Made by a program: the position numbers and the translations under genes | The notes under the pieces: generated by a model | Told to the model about the DNA's origin: nothing | The model's input: the letters and a program-made list of their open reading frames with translations, nothing else | Databases searched by the model: none | From: Enterocloster hominis (ex Liu et al. 2021) | GTDB lineage: Bacteria > Bacillota > Clostridia > Lachnospirales > Lachnospiraceae | Reading direction: 5' to 3' | DNA: 64,000 bases | Assembly (NCBI GenBank): GCA_014385265.1 | Contig: JACRTJ010000027.1 | Location: 107,035-171,034 of the forward strand | Shown here: positions 25,575-34,361 of the stretch, one piece after another | Layout of the letters: each line of letters opens with the position of its first letter | Position numbering within the stretch: position 1 is the first letter of the stretch

Positions 25575-26762
25575 TTATAATCCCCGTTCCTTCAGTTCCC
25601 CGGCCAGATGGATATAAAATTCGATTACGTCGAAGCCTTTGTAGTCCTCCCTGGCCAGATCGATCATGTCGCCATGGGAAATACCGCGGAGGTATGTATT
25701 CTTAAGAGTGCCCCTGAAATTGGTCCACCGTGCAGATTCCTCCGTCACAAGCCCGTCGCTCCCTGCGTCCAGGAGCTTCAGGATCCAGTAGGGGATACTG
25801 AGAAGCCAGCAGCTTGCCCCGCATTTCATCATGCTGGCATAGCTCTGGTAATACACGCTGGATGAATCTGGATATTTCCGGTTGAATTCCTGTGTCCAGG
25901 CACAGGATAACTGGCGGCTGGCAACATAGGCATTGGGCGCCCGGTCTCCCAGCATTCCAAAATACCGGTCCATAAGGCCGCAGATCCCCCGGTACAGAAA
26001 ATCCGGCAGCTTCATTAAAAGATCCGCCAGCATGGAGCCGCGGTGGGGCGTACAGATGGTGGTCAGAGAAGCCACATAGGGGGCCATATGGAGGCCGCTG
26101 ATGAGATATCTGGAATCCAGCCCGCCCTTGGAATGGGCAATGATGTTCACCTTCTCCTCCCCGGTCTCCCGGAGGATCTCAAAAATTTTTTCCTTGAGGA
26201 TCCCGGCGTTTTCCTCCACAGTCCCCCAGGCCTCCTGGTGGCCGTAAAAGACCCTGGCTCCGTTTTTCTTCAGCGCCCTGGGGATCCGCCCCCAATAGTT
26301 AAAATAATGAAAATCCCGGAAGCCCACGCCGTGGACCAGCAGCAGCGGATATTTTGTGCTGCACACATTCTTTTCCGCCCGCACACCGTCCAGGCTGATC
26401 CTGTAAAGGATATGGTCCGTCTCCTGCTTTGCCAGACCGCGCACATAGAGAGCCAGGCCATAATTTAAAAACGGGATCCACAAAAGCATCCATACCAGCA
26501 GCCGTCTGGCGATCCTGAGCCGCCGGCACACCAGGCACATCCAGCACAGGATCCCCAGGAAACACACATAAGCTGCCAGAAAGCCCAGGATCAGAAAAAT
26601 GCCGGAAAGCCCCGGGCCATGGGTCATCAGATCCCATATCCCGAGGCTTCCAAGGACCGGCATTGTCCAAAGGGTACACGTCAGCGCTCCCGTCAGGAGC
26701 CTTAAAAGCCTTACATGAAGCTTTTCCGCCGCTGTCAGCACGGCCTCATACCGTCCAGCCAT
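25575..26762 (-). CDS. Alpha/beta hydrolase, lipase-like, membrane-anchored
   Basis: The 395-residue protein has about three N-terminal membrane segments (residues 20-100) and a lipase-type alpha/beta hydrolase domain. The oxyanion segment is LLLVHGVGFRDFHYFNYWGR, and the nucleophile Ser is in IIAHSKGGLDSRYLI near residue 215. SDGLVTEES and the His in LRGISHGDMIDL near 370 complete a plausible triad. It resembles triacylglycerol lipases that act on acyl esters, here probably with the active site facing the cytosol or membrane surface; topology is unclear. AAAGGA precedes the ATG. It begins 27 bases after mrp and likely shares its transcript. Confidence 0.85.
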   Translation of the reverse strand: MAGRYEAVLTAAEKLHVRLLRLLTGALTCTLWTMPVLGSLGIWDLMTHGPGLSGIFLILGFLAAYVCFLGILCWMCLVCRRLRIARRLLVWMLLWIPFLNYGLALYVRGLAKQETDHILYRISLDGVRAEKNVCSTKYPLLLVHGVGFRDFHYFNYWGRIPRALKKNGARVFYGHQEAWGTVEENAGILKEKIFEILRETGEEKVNIIAHSKGGLDSRYLISGLHMAPYVASLTTICTPHRGSMLADLLMKLPDFLYRGICGLMDRYFGMLGDRAPNAYVASRQLSCAWTQEFNRKYPDSSSVYYQSYASMMKCGASCWLLSIPYWILKLLDAGSDGLVTEESARWTNFRGTLKNTYLRGISHGDMIDLAREDYKGFDVIEFYIHLAGELKERGL

Positions 26763-26789
26763 TGTGATCCTTTCTCATCCGGTGTATTC

Positions 26790-27632
26790 TTACAGTTTTT
26801 CCACAGCCTCCGCTGCCTTCTCAAGGAATTCTGCCTTCACATATTCCACGGTTCCCTCGTCCACGGAGCCTGCGATCTCCGGACGGATGGGGATCTGGGC
26901 CAGCACGGGGATCCCGTACTCTTTTCCAACTTCCTCCACCTTGCTCTCGCCGAATACAGAGATTTTCTTTCCGCAGTCCGGACACTCCAGATAGCTCATG
27001 TTTTCAATGAGACCGATGATCGGAACGTCCATCTTTTTAGCCATGTTCACAGCCTTTCCGACGATCATGGAGACCAGCTCCTGGGGAGAGGTCACGATCA
27101 GGATGCCGTCCACCGGCAGGGACTGGAATACAGTCAGCGGAACGTCACCGGTTCCCGGAGGCATATCCACGAACATATAGTCAATGTCCTTCCAGTAGGT
27201 CTCGTTCCAGAACTGTTTTACAGCGCCTGCGATCACAGGTCCTCTCCAGATCACCGGATCGCTCTCATGCTCTAACAGCATGTTGGAGGAGATCACCTCG
27301 ATCCCGGTGGAGGATACCGCCGGTACCAGAAGCTTTCCGTCCGGGGTCACGCAGAGGGGATCGTGGATCCCGAAGGATTTGGGGATGGAGGGACCGGTAA
27401 TATCCGCGTCCAGGATCCCCACCTTATAGCCTCTGGCTCTCATCTGGCACGCCATTAAAGAGGTCACCAGGGATTTTCCAACGCCGCCCTTTCCGCTGAC
27501 AACGCCGATGACCTTCTTTACAGAGCATCCCTCCGCCAGCTTTTCCTCAAAGCTCTTTTTATCCGGGACCCGGCTGTCGCAGTTGGCAGTGCAGGATCCG
27601 CAGTCATGATTGCAATTCTGTGCTTCACTCAT
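26790..27632 (-). CDS. mrp: Mrp/NBP35-type iron-sulfur carrier ATPase
   Basis: The 280-residue protein has a Cys-rich N-terminus (CNHDCGSCTANC, residues 7-18) and a deviant Walker A VVSGKGGVGKSLVTS near residue 44. It has the family block DMPPGTGDVPLTVFQS and the C-terminal cluster-binding CPDCGKK near 217-223. Mrp proteins hold and transfer [4Fe-4S] clusters to apoproteins. The N-terminal ferredoxin-like Cys set is typical of clostridial forms. GGAGGA precedes the ATG, 33 bases after HPr. Confidence 0.94.
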   Translation of the reverse strand: MSEAQNCNHDCGSCTANCDSRVPDKKSFEEKLAEGCSVKKVIGVVSGKGGVGKSLVTSLMACQMRARGYKVGILDADITGPSIPKSFGIHDPLCVTPDGKLLVPAVSSTGIEVISSNMLLEHESDPVIWRGPVIAGAVKQFWNETYWKDIDYMFVDMPPGTGDVPLTVFQSLPVDGILIVTSPQELVSMIVGKAVNMAKKMDVPIIGLIENMSYLECPDCGKKISVFGESKVEEVGKEYGIPVLAQIPIRPEIAGSVDEGTVEYVKAEFLEKAAEAVEKL

Positions 27633-27665
27633 TTTGCTTGATTCCTCCAGATATAGTTTGTTTCT

Positions 27666-27929
27666 TTATTCCTTTAAGCCTGTTTCAATGAGGGTACATA
27701 CGGCTTCCAGAGCCTCCTCCTCATCCTTTCCGTCGCAGCAGACCTCCACTTCCGTTCCGCACCGGATTCCGGAAGCCATGACATTTAAAACGCTTTTGGC
27801 ATTGATCTGCTGGTCTTTATACAGAATATTCACCTTTGATTCAAATTTCATGGAAGTCTGACATAATAATCCTGCCGGACGCAGATGGAGGCCGGAGGGA
27901 TTTACAACCTGAACTTTTCTTGAAACCAT
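27666..27929 (-). CDS. ptsH: Phosphocarrier protein HPr
   Basis: The 87-residue protein is the histidine-phosphorylated carrier of the sugar phosphotransferase system. His15 lies in NPSGLHLRPAG, and the regulatory Ser46 target of HPr kinase lies in NAKSVLNVMASG. Both are present, so this is HPr rather than Crh, and it can serve CcpA-linked catabolite control. The ATG at 27929 follows AAGGAG; the frame to 27965 is not used. It is not next to enzyme I. A consensus promoter is at 27965-27993. Confidence 0.93.
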   Translation of the reverse strand: MVSRKVQVVNPSGLHLRPAGLLCQTSMKFESKVNILYKDQQINAKSVLNVMASGIRCGTEVEVCCDGKDEEEALEAVCTLIETGLKE

Positions 27930-27964
27930 GGACAGAACTCCTTCCCATTTTATACTCTTATGCA

Positions 27965-27993
27965 ATTCTATAATAGTTTGGCAGTTCTGTCAA
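27965..27993 (-). promoter_or_regulatory. Sigma-A promoter of the HPr-mrp-lipase unit
   Basis: On the minus strand TTGACA (27988-27993) and TAGAAT (27965-27970) are 17 bases apart. The -35 box overlaps the last codons of queH. Confidence 0.82.
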
Positions 27994-28610
27994 GGTTTGG
28001 CCTGGCGGCGGGAAAAGACGCAGCCGCAGTAGTCCTGGCGGTAAAGCCCGTATTCCCTGGAAAGCTCCGTGGACCGCTTATAGCCGTTCCGTTTTTTAAA
28101 GTCCGAATTTAAAAAGCGGACGCCATACCGGGCCCCGGCTTCCTCCCCGATGCGGTTTAACCGCTCCGCATCCTTTAAAGGACTGATGGTGAGGGTAGTG
28201 GTAAAACAGTCGAAGCCCCCCTCCTTTGCCAGCCTGGCGGCCTCCAGAAGGCGCAGCTTAAAGCATTCCGTACACCGGGCTCCTCCCTCCGGCTCCTGCT
28301 CGAGTCCCTTCACAGCCTCGTAAAAGAGCTCCGGACGGTATTCCCCGCAGAGAAAACGGACCGGGTGGACCGTTTCCATTTCCCGGATCAGCCGCTCCTG
28401 CTCCCTGGCCCGTTCCTCATATTCAGAAGCCGGGGAGATATTGGGATTATAGTAAAAGACTGTGATCGTAAAATATCTGGACAGGTATTCCAGCACATAG
28501 CTGCTGCAGGGAGCGCAGCAGCTATGGAGAAACAATGTGGGCGCCCGCCCTTCCTTTTCTATATTGGAAAGCTCTGCCTCCAGTTCCTTCTGGTAATTTC
28601 TCCGGTTCAT
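27990..28610 (-). CDS. queH: Epoxyqueuosine reductase QueH
   Basis: The 206-residue protein belongs to the DUF208/QueH family, which performs the last step of queuosine synthesis with an iron-sulfur cluster. The key cysteines are in FLHSCCAPCSSYVLEYL near residue 30, ARCTECFKLRL near 112 and DYCGCVFS near 195. FYYNPNISP and TTLTISPLKD are also typical. GGAAGGA precedes the ATG. It lies 65 bases after rpoD. Confidence 0.93.
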   Translation of the reverse strand: MNRRNYQKELEAELSNIEKEGRAPTLFLHSCCAPCSSYVLEYLSRYFTITVFYYNPNISPASEYEERAREQERLIREMETVHPVRFLCGEYRPELFYEAVKGLEQEPEGGARCTECFKLRLLEAARLAKEGGFDCFTTTLTISPLKDAERLNRIGEEAGARYGVRFLNSDFKKRNGYKRSTELSREYGLYRQDYCGCVFSRRQAKP

Positions 28611-28675
28611 AAAAACGCTTCCTTCCGTTGGAAAAGGACAGCCGGATGTGACTCCTGCTGCCCTCTTTCGTTTTC

Positions 28676-29803
28676 TTACAGGAAATCCCGGATCCGCTTG
28701 CTGCGGACAGGATTTCTTAACTTCCTCAAAGCCTTAGCTTCGATCTGACGGATCCTCTCCCTCGTTACGTTGAATTCTTTTCCAACCTCTTCCAGTGTTC
28801 TCGGATGTCCGTCCTCCAGACCAAAGCGCAGTACGATCACCTGGCGCTCCCTTTCCTTCAGGTCGCCAAGCAGTGCGTCGATGTGCTCCCTTAACATGAC
28901 AGATTCCACATTTCCCTCGGGAGTCACCGCGTTGCTGTCCGCCACGAAATCTCCCAGGTTGGAGTCGTCCTCCTCGCCGATGGGAGTCTCTAAGGATGCC
29001 GGCTCCCTTGCGATCTGCATGATCTCCATCACCTTATCCTCAGACATTTCCAGCGCCTCTGCCAGCTCGGAAACAGATGGTTCATATCCCAGCTCCAGAG
29101 TCAGCTTTCTCTGCATCTTGGACATTTTATTGATGGTTTCCACCATATGCACCGGTACGCGGATGGTACGCGCCTGGTCAGCCAGAGCCCTTGTGACGGA
29201 CTGGCGGATCCACCAGGTTGCATATGTACTTAATTTGTAGCCTTTTGTATAGTCAAATTTCTCTACGCCTTTAATAAGCCCCAGATTTCCCTCCTGGACC
29301 AGATCCAGGAAGCTCATTCCACGGCCCGTATAGCGCTTTGCGATGCTGACCACCAGCCTCAGGTTGGCCTCGATGAGACGCTCCTTGGCAGACTCATCGC
29401 CCTCTGCTTTTCTTTTGGCCAGCCGCAGCTCTTCCTCTGCAGACAGAAGCGGAACCGTACCGATCTCCTTTAAGTACATACGTACCGGATCCTCCGTTCC
29501 GATCCCCTCCAGCAGGTCGATCGCATCCAGGTCGATATCCTCTTCCATCTTGTCGTCTGAGAAATCGCCGTCCATATCGTCCATCAGCAGTGAATCATCT
29601 TCCGCAAGCAATGCGTCGTCGCTTATCGGAACCACATCAATATTGCTGTGTTCCAGATAACTGTAAATTTCATCCATCTGCTCCGGACCCAGATTGTCTC
29701 CGGTGAAAAAATCGTTGATCTCAGCCACGTCCAGCGCGTTCTGCTTCGATCTTCCCAGCTCAACAAGCTTTCTGAGTTTTACTAAAAATTGTTCCTTTTC
29801 CAC
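28676..29803 (-). CDS. rpoD: RNA polymerase primary sigma factor (sigma-A/RpoD)
   Basis: The 375-residue protein has a short region 1.1, region 1.2 ([11 protein letters not shown] near residue 104), regions 2.1-2.4 ([20 protein letters not shown] through [14 protein letters not shown]), region 3 and region 4.2 ([20 protein letters not shown]). It recognises the TTGACA/TATAAT promoters seen throughout this window. The start is GTG with AAAGGG upstream. In most Firmicutes rpoD follows dnaG; here the upstream gene is a lipid kinase and no dnaG is in the window. It has its own consensus promoter. Confidence 0.97.
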   Translation of the reverse strand: MEKEQFLVKLRKLVELGRSKQNALDVAEINDFFTGDNLGPEQMDEIYSYLEHSNIDVVPISDDALLAEDDSLLMDDMDGDFSDDKMEEDIDLDAIDLLEGIGTEDPVRMYLKEIGTVPLLSAEEELRLAKRKAEGDESAKERLIEANLRLVVSIAKRYTGRGMSFLDLVQEGNLGLIKGVEKFDYTKGYKLSTYATWWIRQSVTRALADQARTIRVPVHMVETINKMSKMQRKLTLELGYEPSVSELAEALEMSEDKVMEIMQIAREPASLETPIGEEDDSNLGDFVADSNAVTPEGNVESVMLREHIDALLGDLKERERQVIVLRFGLEDGHPRTLEEVGKEFNVTRERIRQIEAKALRKLRNPVRSKRIRDFL

Positions 29804-29865
29804 GAGTTACGCCCTTTCAAGTGAAAAATGTCCTGTGATACAGACAAACTGTTCCACGATGATTC

Positions 29866-29894
29866 ATTATATACCATCCCACTACATTTTTCAA
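29866..29894 (-). promoter_or_regulatory. Consensus sigma-A promoter of rpoD
   Basis: On the minus strand TTGAAA (29889-29894) and TATAAT (29866-29871) are separated by 17 bases. The -35 box overlaps the stop codon of the lipid kinase gene. Confidence 0.85.
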
Positions 29895-30796
29895 CATTTT
29901 TTTATCTTTTCTCCGCATCTTAAGGCAATGGCTCCGTGGATGTTCTCCACCACAGTCTCCTTCAATGTCCCTCCGTATTCGCCGTCTAAGACCCAGGATA
30001 CCTCTTCTTTGGCGGTGATGACCACCCGGGAGGTGTGGAACCGGAATACATAAGCGTTTTCCTCATCCTTTAAAAACATATAGGAGACGATATTGGACAG
30101 ATCCGACGGGGTCTTCGGCGTCCGGATAAATAAGGCCTCAAACATTCCGTCGTCAAAATCCACATCCCTGGGAGTCAGGCCCTTAAAGCCGCCGACGCTG
30201 GTGGTATTGGTGATCATTCCGAAGATAAACTCTCCCTCAATGGTCCCCTCCTCCCACTGGATCTTCATATGATGGGATTTTAAAGAGGCCAGGCTCTTCA
30301 CTGACTCCAGGATATAGGCCTGATGGCCCAGGACATTTTTCTTATCCTGGGGAGTTTTATAAGAAACCTCGGTAAAGGCCCCAAAGGCCGCAATGTATAC
30401 AAAATACCGGTCCGTGCCGAACCGGCCCACATCCACCTGTCTCTCTCCCGCCGTCAGGGCAACCTCCGCGGCCTCTCTGGGATCTCCGGGGATCTCCAGG
30501 CTCCGGGCATAATCGTTGGTGGAGCCGGAGGGAAGATAGCCCAGCACCGGCCGTTTTTCCAGCGCCATGAGGCCCGATACCACATTGTTTAAAGTGCCGT
30601 CCCCGCCGCTGCATAAAAACAGATCCGCGGAGCTGCCGTATTCCCTGGCGATGCGCTCCGCATCCTGGGAGTTCTGGGTCACATACACCGAAGGAAAATA
30701 GCCCTGGCTGCAGAAATAATCCAGGATCCCCATGAGCTGGCTCCGGATCTGCTCCCGGCCGGACCGGGGATTAAACAGAAATATCATGTTTTTCAT
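29891..30796 (-). CDS. YegS/BmrU/DgkB-type lipid kinase
   Basis: The 301-residue protein matches diacylglycerol kinase catalytic-domain proteins. It begins with FLFNPRSGR, has the nucleotide-binding SGGDGTLNNVVSGL near residue 65 and LGYLPSGSTNDYARSL near 90, and ends with the beta-rich second domain. These cytosolic enzymes phosphorylate diacylglycerol or related lipids. Its start overlaps mutY by four bases, making it the last gene of the nadE run. The exact lipid is not known. Confidence 0.9.
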   Translation of the reverse strand: MKNMIFLFNPRSGREQIRSQLMGILDYFCSQGYFPSVYVTQNSQDAERIAREYGSSADLFLCSGGDGTLNNVVSGLMALEKRPVLGYLPSGSTNDYARSLEIPGDPREAAEVALTAGERQVDVGRFGTDRYFVYIAAFGAFTEVSYKTPQDKKNVLGHQAYILESVKSLASLKSHHMKIQWEEGTIEGEFIFGMITNTTSVGGFKGLTPRDVDFDDGMFEALFIRTPKTPSDLSNIVSYMFLKDEENAYVFRFHTSRVVITAKEEVSWVLDGEYGGTLKETVVENIHGAIALRCGEKIKKC

Positions 30797-31932
30797 TCTT
30801 CTTCCCCTCCATATCTCTGATCCAGATATTTTTTATAGACTGCAAAGGCGTTGGGGACCGGATACTCCTTCCGGATCTCCTCCCAGGTCAGGAAAAGCGC
30901 CGGGCCACTCTCCTCTCCCGGCAGCGATTCCGGCATTTCCTTTAAGGAGACGAAATATCCGCCCATATGCCATTCCACATGGCTGAAGATATGCTTCGCC
31001 TCTGGAAGCGGCTCCGGCCAGACCTCCTGGTCCAGAAGCGCTCCGGCTTCTTCGGCAGAAAGCTGTCCCGGCACGTTCACAAACTCATAAAGGGAAGCCA
31101 GGAGTCCGTCCTCCCTGCGCTTTCTTATGGCTATTTTATCCTGGTATTCCAGTAATAATACGGTCTTTTCCTCGATCTTCCTCTTTTTCTTCGGCGTTTT
31201 TACCGGCAGCTTTTCCGTCAGCCCCTGGCTCCTTGCGGCACAGACTGTAAAAAACGGACACTGGCTGCACAAGGGCGCTCCCCCGGGGATGCAGATCATG
31301 GCTCCTGTCTCGATGAGCGCCTGGTTAAAGTCCCCGGCGCTCCCCGGCTGTATGACCTCTGATACCAGGGCCTCCATTTTCTTCTTTGTGGACTGCTTTA
31401 AAATATCGTCAAAGCTCCCGGTCACCCGGGACAGCACCCTCAGTACATTGCCGTCCACCGCCGGCACCGGAAGCTCAAAGGCAATGGAGGCAATGGCTCC
31501 CGCCGTATAGCTGCCGATCCCGGGAAGTGCCAGGATCTCCCCGTAGCTTTCCGGAAAGATCCCGTTATATTTTTCCGTCAGGATCTCTGCGGCCTTTTTT
31601 ATATTTCTGGCGCGGCTGTAATATCCCAGCCCCTCCCAGCATTTTAAAAGCTCCTCCTCCGGAGCAGCCGCAAGATCCGAAATCCTGGGGAAGTGCTCAA
31701 AAAACCGGAAAAAGTACGGTTTTACCGCCTCCACCCGGGTCTGCTGGAGCATGATCTCAGAGATCCAGATCCGGTATGGGTCCCGGTTTTCCCTCCATGG
31801 AAGATCCCTCTTTTCCCTTCTGTACCAGGAAAGCAGGGGGCCGGAGGCCAGTAAGAGCCGCTCTTTCCCGGACAGCTCCCGCTCCTCTGGCGGGAGGACC
31901 TGGAGGGCCTCGTAAGGAGACGGCCTAAACAT
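30793..31932 (-). CDS. mutY: A/G-specific adenine glycosylase
   Basis: The 379-residue enzyme removes adenine paired with 8-oxoguanine. The N-terminal glycosylase domain shows LPWRENRDPYRIWISEIMLQ with the catalytic Glu, the helix-hairpin-helix LPGIGSYTAGAI and the catalytic Asp in VPAVDGNVLRV. The [4Fe-4S] loop CIPGGAPLCSQCPFFTVC has seven rather than six residues in the first interval. The C-terminal NUDIX-like domain recognises 8-oxoG. It overlaps birA by eight bases and the lipid kinase by four. Confidence 0.95.
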   Translation of the reverse strand: MFRPSPYEALQVLPPEERELSGKERLLLASGPLLSWYRREKRDLPWRENRDPYRIWISEIMLQQTRVEAVKPYFFRFFEHFPRISDLAAAPEEELLKCWEGLGYYSRARNIKKAAEILTEKYNGIFPESYGEILALPGIGSYTAGAIASIAFELPVPAVDGNVLRVLSRVTGSFDDILKQSTKKKMEALVSEVIQPGSAGDFNQALIETGAMICIPGGAPLCSQCPFFTVCAARSQGLTEKLPVKTPKKKRKIEEKTVLLLEYQDKIAIRKRREDGLLASLYEFVNVPGQLSAEEAGALLDQEVWPEPLPEAKHIFSHVEWHMGGYFVSLKEMPESLPGEESGPALFLTWEEIRKEYPVPNAFAVYKKYLDQRYGGEEE

Positions 31933-32905
31933 AGCCGTACACTCCCCGGACTGAGACCTCTCCCGAGATCACCTCTGTGACCGTGCCGTCAGAAAGCTCC
32001 ACCAGAAGCCCGCCAGTCTTTGTGATCCCCTGGCAGAGGCCCCGGTACTCTCCCTTCGGGTCCAGCACACAGACCTCCTGTCCCTGGTTCACCAGCTTTT
32101 CATTATATTCCTCCAGCAGCGCGGACATATCCTCTGTTTTAACAAAGATCCCGTAATACTCCTCCAGGGCCTCCAGGATCCTTTCGATGATCCGGCTCCT
32201 GTGGTACTTTTTCCCCGTTTCCAGATAAAGGGACGTGGCCGTCTTCCTAAGCTCCTCCGGAAACTCCTCCTGGTTTACGTTGATCCCTGTTCCTATCACC
32301 ACATATTTGATCTCCATAAATTCCGTTCCCATTTCCGTCAGGATCCCGCAGATCTTCTTCTTATTTAATACAAGATCATTGGGCCATTTGATCTGGCTCT
32401 CGATCCCTGTGGCCTCCTTGATGCCCTTCTGGGCTGCTAGAGCCATGACCAGGGTCAGCATGGAGGCAGAAACAGGTGAGATCTCCGGCCGCAGCAGGAG
32501 GCTCATCCAGACGCCCACACCTGCCGGAGAGATCCAGTTCCTTCCTCTCCGTCCCCGGCCTCCGTCCTGGATCTCCGCCACCGCCAGGGTCCCATGGGAG
32601 GCGCCAGCTTCGCCTGCCAGTCTTGCCTGGATATTGGTGGAATCTGTCCGGTCAAAATAATGGATCTCCTTCCCCGCCCATCGGGTCTTTAAGGAGCTTT
32701 CCAGCTCCTCCTTTGACAATACGTCGGATACGCTCTTTAAAATGTATCCCTTGTTCCGGATGGCCTCGATCTCGTAGCCCTCTTCCTTTAGCTGGTTGAT
32801 CACCTTCCAGACCGCCGTTCTGGATACGCCGAACCGCTCGCAGAGCTCCTGTCCGGAAAGATATCCGTCCGACTCCTTCAGTAATTTAAGGATCTCTCCC
32901 TTCAT
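31925..32905 (-). CDS. birA: Bifunctional biotin-protein ligase and biotin operon repressor
   Basis: The 326-residue protein has an N-terminal winged helix (SGQELCERFGVSRTAVWKVI, residues about 17-36), so it can bind DNA. The ligase domain has GRGRRGRNWISPAG near residue 113, the biotinyl-AMP loop, and IKWPNDL near 168. The C-terminal SH3-like domain ends the protein. It attaches biotin to carboxylases and may repress biotin genes when biotinylated; none are in the window. It starts 3 bases after the small membrane protein gene. Confidence 0.96.
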   Translation of the reverse strand: MKGEILKLLKESDGYLSGQELCERFGVSRTAVWKVINQLKEEGYEIEAIRNKGYILKSVSDVLSKEELESSLKTRWAGKEIHYFDRTDSTNIQARLAGEAGASHGTLAVAEIQDGGRGRRGRNWISPAGVGVWMSLLLRPEISPVSASMLTLVMALAAQKGIKEATGIESQIKWPNDLVLNKKKICGILTEMGTEFMEIKYVVIGTGINVNQEEFPEELRKTATSLYLETGKKYHRSRIIERILEALEEYYGIFVKTEDMSALLEEYNEKLVNQGQEVCVLDPKGEYRGLCQGITKTGGLLVELSDGTVTEVISGEVSVRGVYGYV

Positions 32906-32908
32906 CCT

Positions 32909-33217
32909 CTACCTCCACCAGATGCTCACTGCGCTGATGACTGCAAGGACCGCCAGGGCTCCTCCAAACGCCATCTGAAGCGCGGATGAGATCTTTTTTT
33001 TCTGGTTCCTTACACTGCGCTTATATCTGTATTTTCCGGTGACCAGATTTAATATAGCCGCCAGAAGAAAAATGACCGGAAAGAAAAACATATATTCCTC
33101 CGGATTTATAAAGGAAATGACCGCCATGACCACCACCGCCGCACCAATGACGATGTGCAGGGTATCCAGGGCCATGGACTCTCCTCTCACTCTGCGTCTT
33201 CTCTCTTTTCCAGGCAT
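32909..33217 (-). CDS. Small membrane protein of unknown function
   Basis: The 102-residue protein has a basic N-terminus and three hydrophobic segments (about 20-36, 43-60, 83-99) separated by a very basic loop (GKYRYKRSVRNQKKK). I do not recognise the family. Two starts are possible, 33217 (TAGGAG upstream) and 33175 (GAGGAG upstream), and both have good ribosome sites. It lies tightly between the patatin and birA genes in the nadE run. Confidence 0.7.
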   Translation of the reverse strand: MPGKERRRRVRGESMALDTLHIVIGAAVVVMAVISFINPEEYMFFFPVIFLLAAILNLVTGKYRYKRSVRNQKKKISSALQMAFGGALAVLAVISAVSIWWR

Positions 33218-33227
33218 CCAAAGTCTC

Positions 33228-34361
33228 CTAACTCTTTCCTAATATCCTGTGTACCCGCTCCATGATCCCGTCCGCCGTATAGATCTCAAACACCTCCAGA
33301 TCCATGGATCTGGCGCAGACCTCCAGGACCGCCCCGTAAAGCTCCCTGTAATCCCAGTCGGGCCTCAGCCTGAATTTTTCTGCCAGAGAGGGAAATACAT
33401 GCTCCGTATACATCCGGTAGCCAGAGGTCCCCTCTCCCTCCCCACGCTCCAGATGGACGGAAAAATAATGGCGGAAGATCTGGATTTCAGTCATAAGGCG
33501 GTTGAAATAATAGGCCTCTGTATGGGGCAGATAAAAATAATACCTTCTGCCAGCCAGACCATAAAGCAGACGCCTGGCGTCAAAATATCCCAGGGTCATG
33601 TTCCGTCTGGTCCTCTTTTTCTCGAACTCCAGGATCCCGCCCAGATTTCTCCTGGGAGCGATCCTGTATACATTCACGTCCTCCGGCAGCTCCGTCCGCC
33701 GTTCCGTATCCACGCCGATGCCGTAGATCCGGATCACGATCAGATTTTTATATCCCCGCTCTGCCAGGACGTCCACCGGCACGTTGTTCACCATACCGCC
33801 GTCCAGATACGTCTTTCCGCCCAGCTTTTCATTTTTAAAGGCCGGGAAAAACGCGCTGGCTAACAATACGTCCTTTATGGTCCCAGAAGGAGCCTGCTTC
33901 ACGTCAAAGACCACCTCCCTCCGGTCCGTGACCGAAAGAGAGGTGACATAAAGATCACAGGGGGAGCTTCTGATCTTTTCCTCATCCACGTATTTCTCCA
34001 GGAGCTCTTTAAAGGGGGTGATATCAAGCCCCCGGCCGGAAACCACCTTCCTGGCCTCTGCCATGAGCTGGGGGACCGTGGAGGCCTTCAGGCCCAGGGT
34101 CTTTATGGCCCGGATCGTTTCATCCTCCACGTTTAAGATCTGGGAGTATGCCAGATTTCCCCACAGCTCTTCGGCTGCCTTTAAGTCTCCCATACAAAGG
34201 AAGGCGCCGTTTAAGGCGCCCACAGAAGCGCCCGCCACAGCGCCGATCCGGATCCCGGCCTCAGTGACCGCCTTTAAGGCGCCGATCTGGTATGCGCCCC
34301 TGGCTCCGCCGCCTTCTAAAACGACACCGTATTCCAGGGACGGGTCCAGGGTCAGTCTCAT
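33228..34361 (-). CDS. Patatin-like phospholipase
   Basis: The 377-residue protein begins with the oxyanion motif VLEGGGARGAYQIGAL. It has the nucleophile Ser in AGASVGALNGAF near residue 45 and the catalytic Asp in YLDGGMVNNVPVDVL near 190. These form the Ser-Asp dyad of bacterial patatins, which hydrolyse acyl chains from phospholipids. No signal peptide is seen, so it should be cytosolic. It overlaps the SPFH gene by four bases. The neighbours SPFH and NfeD suggest a link to membrane microdomains. Confidence 0.92.
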   Translation of the reverse strand: MRLTLDPSLEYGVVLEGGGARGAYQIGALKAVTEAGIRIGAVAGASVGALNGAFLCMGDLKAAEELWGNLAYSQILNVEDETIRAIKTLGLKASTVPQLMAEARKVVSGRGLDITPFKELLEKYVDEEKIRSSPCDLYVTSLSVTDRREVVFDVKQAPSGTIKDVLLASAFFPAFKNEKLGGKTYLDGGMVNNVPVDVLAERGYKNLIVIRIYGIGVDTERRTELPEDVNVYRIAPRRNLGGILEFEKKRTRRNMTLGYFDARRLLYGLAGRRYYFYLPHTEAYYFNRLMTEIQIFRHYFSVHLERGEGEGTSGYRMYTEHVFPSLAEKFRLRPDWDYRELYGAVLEVCARSMDLEVFEIYTADGIMERVHRILGKS

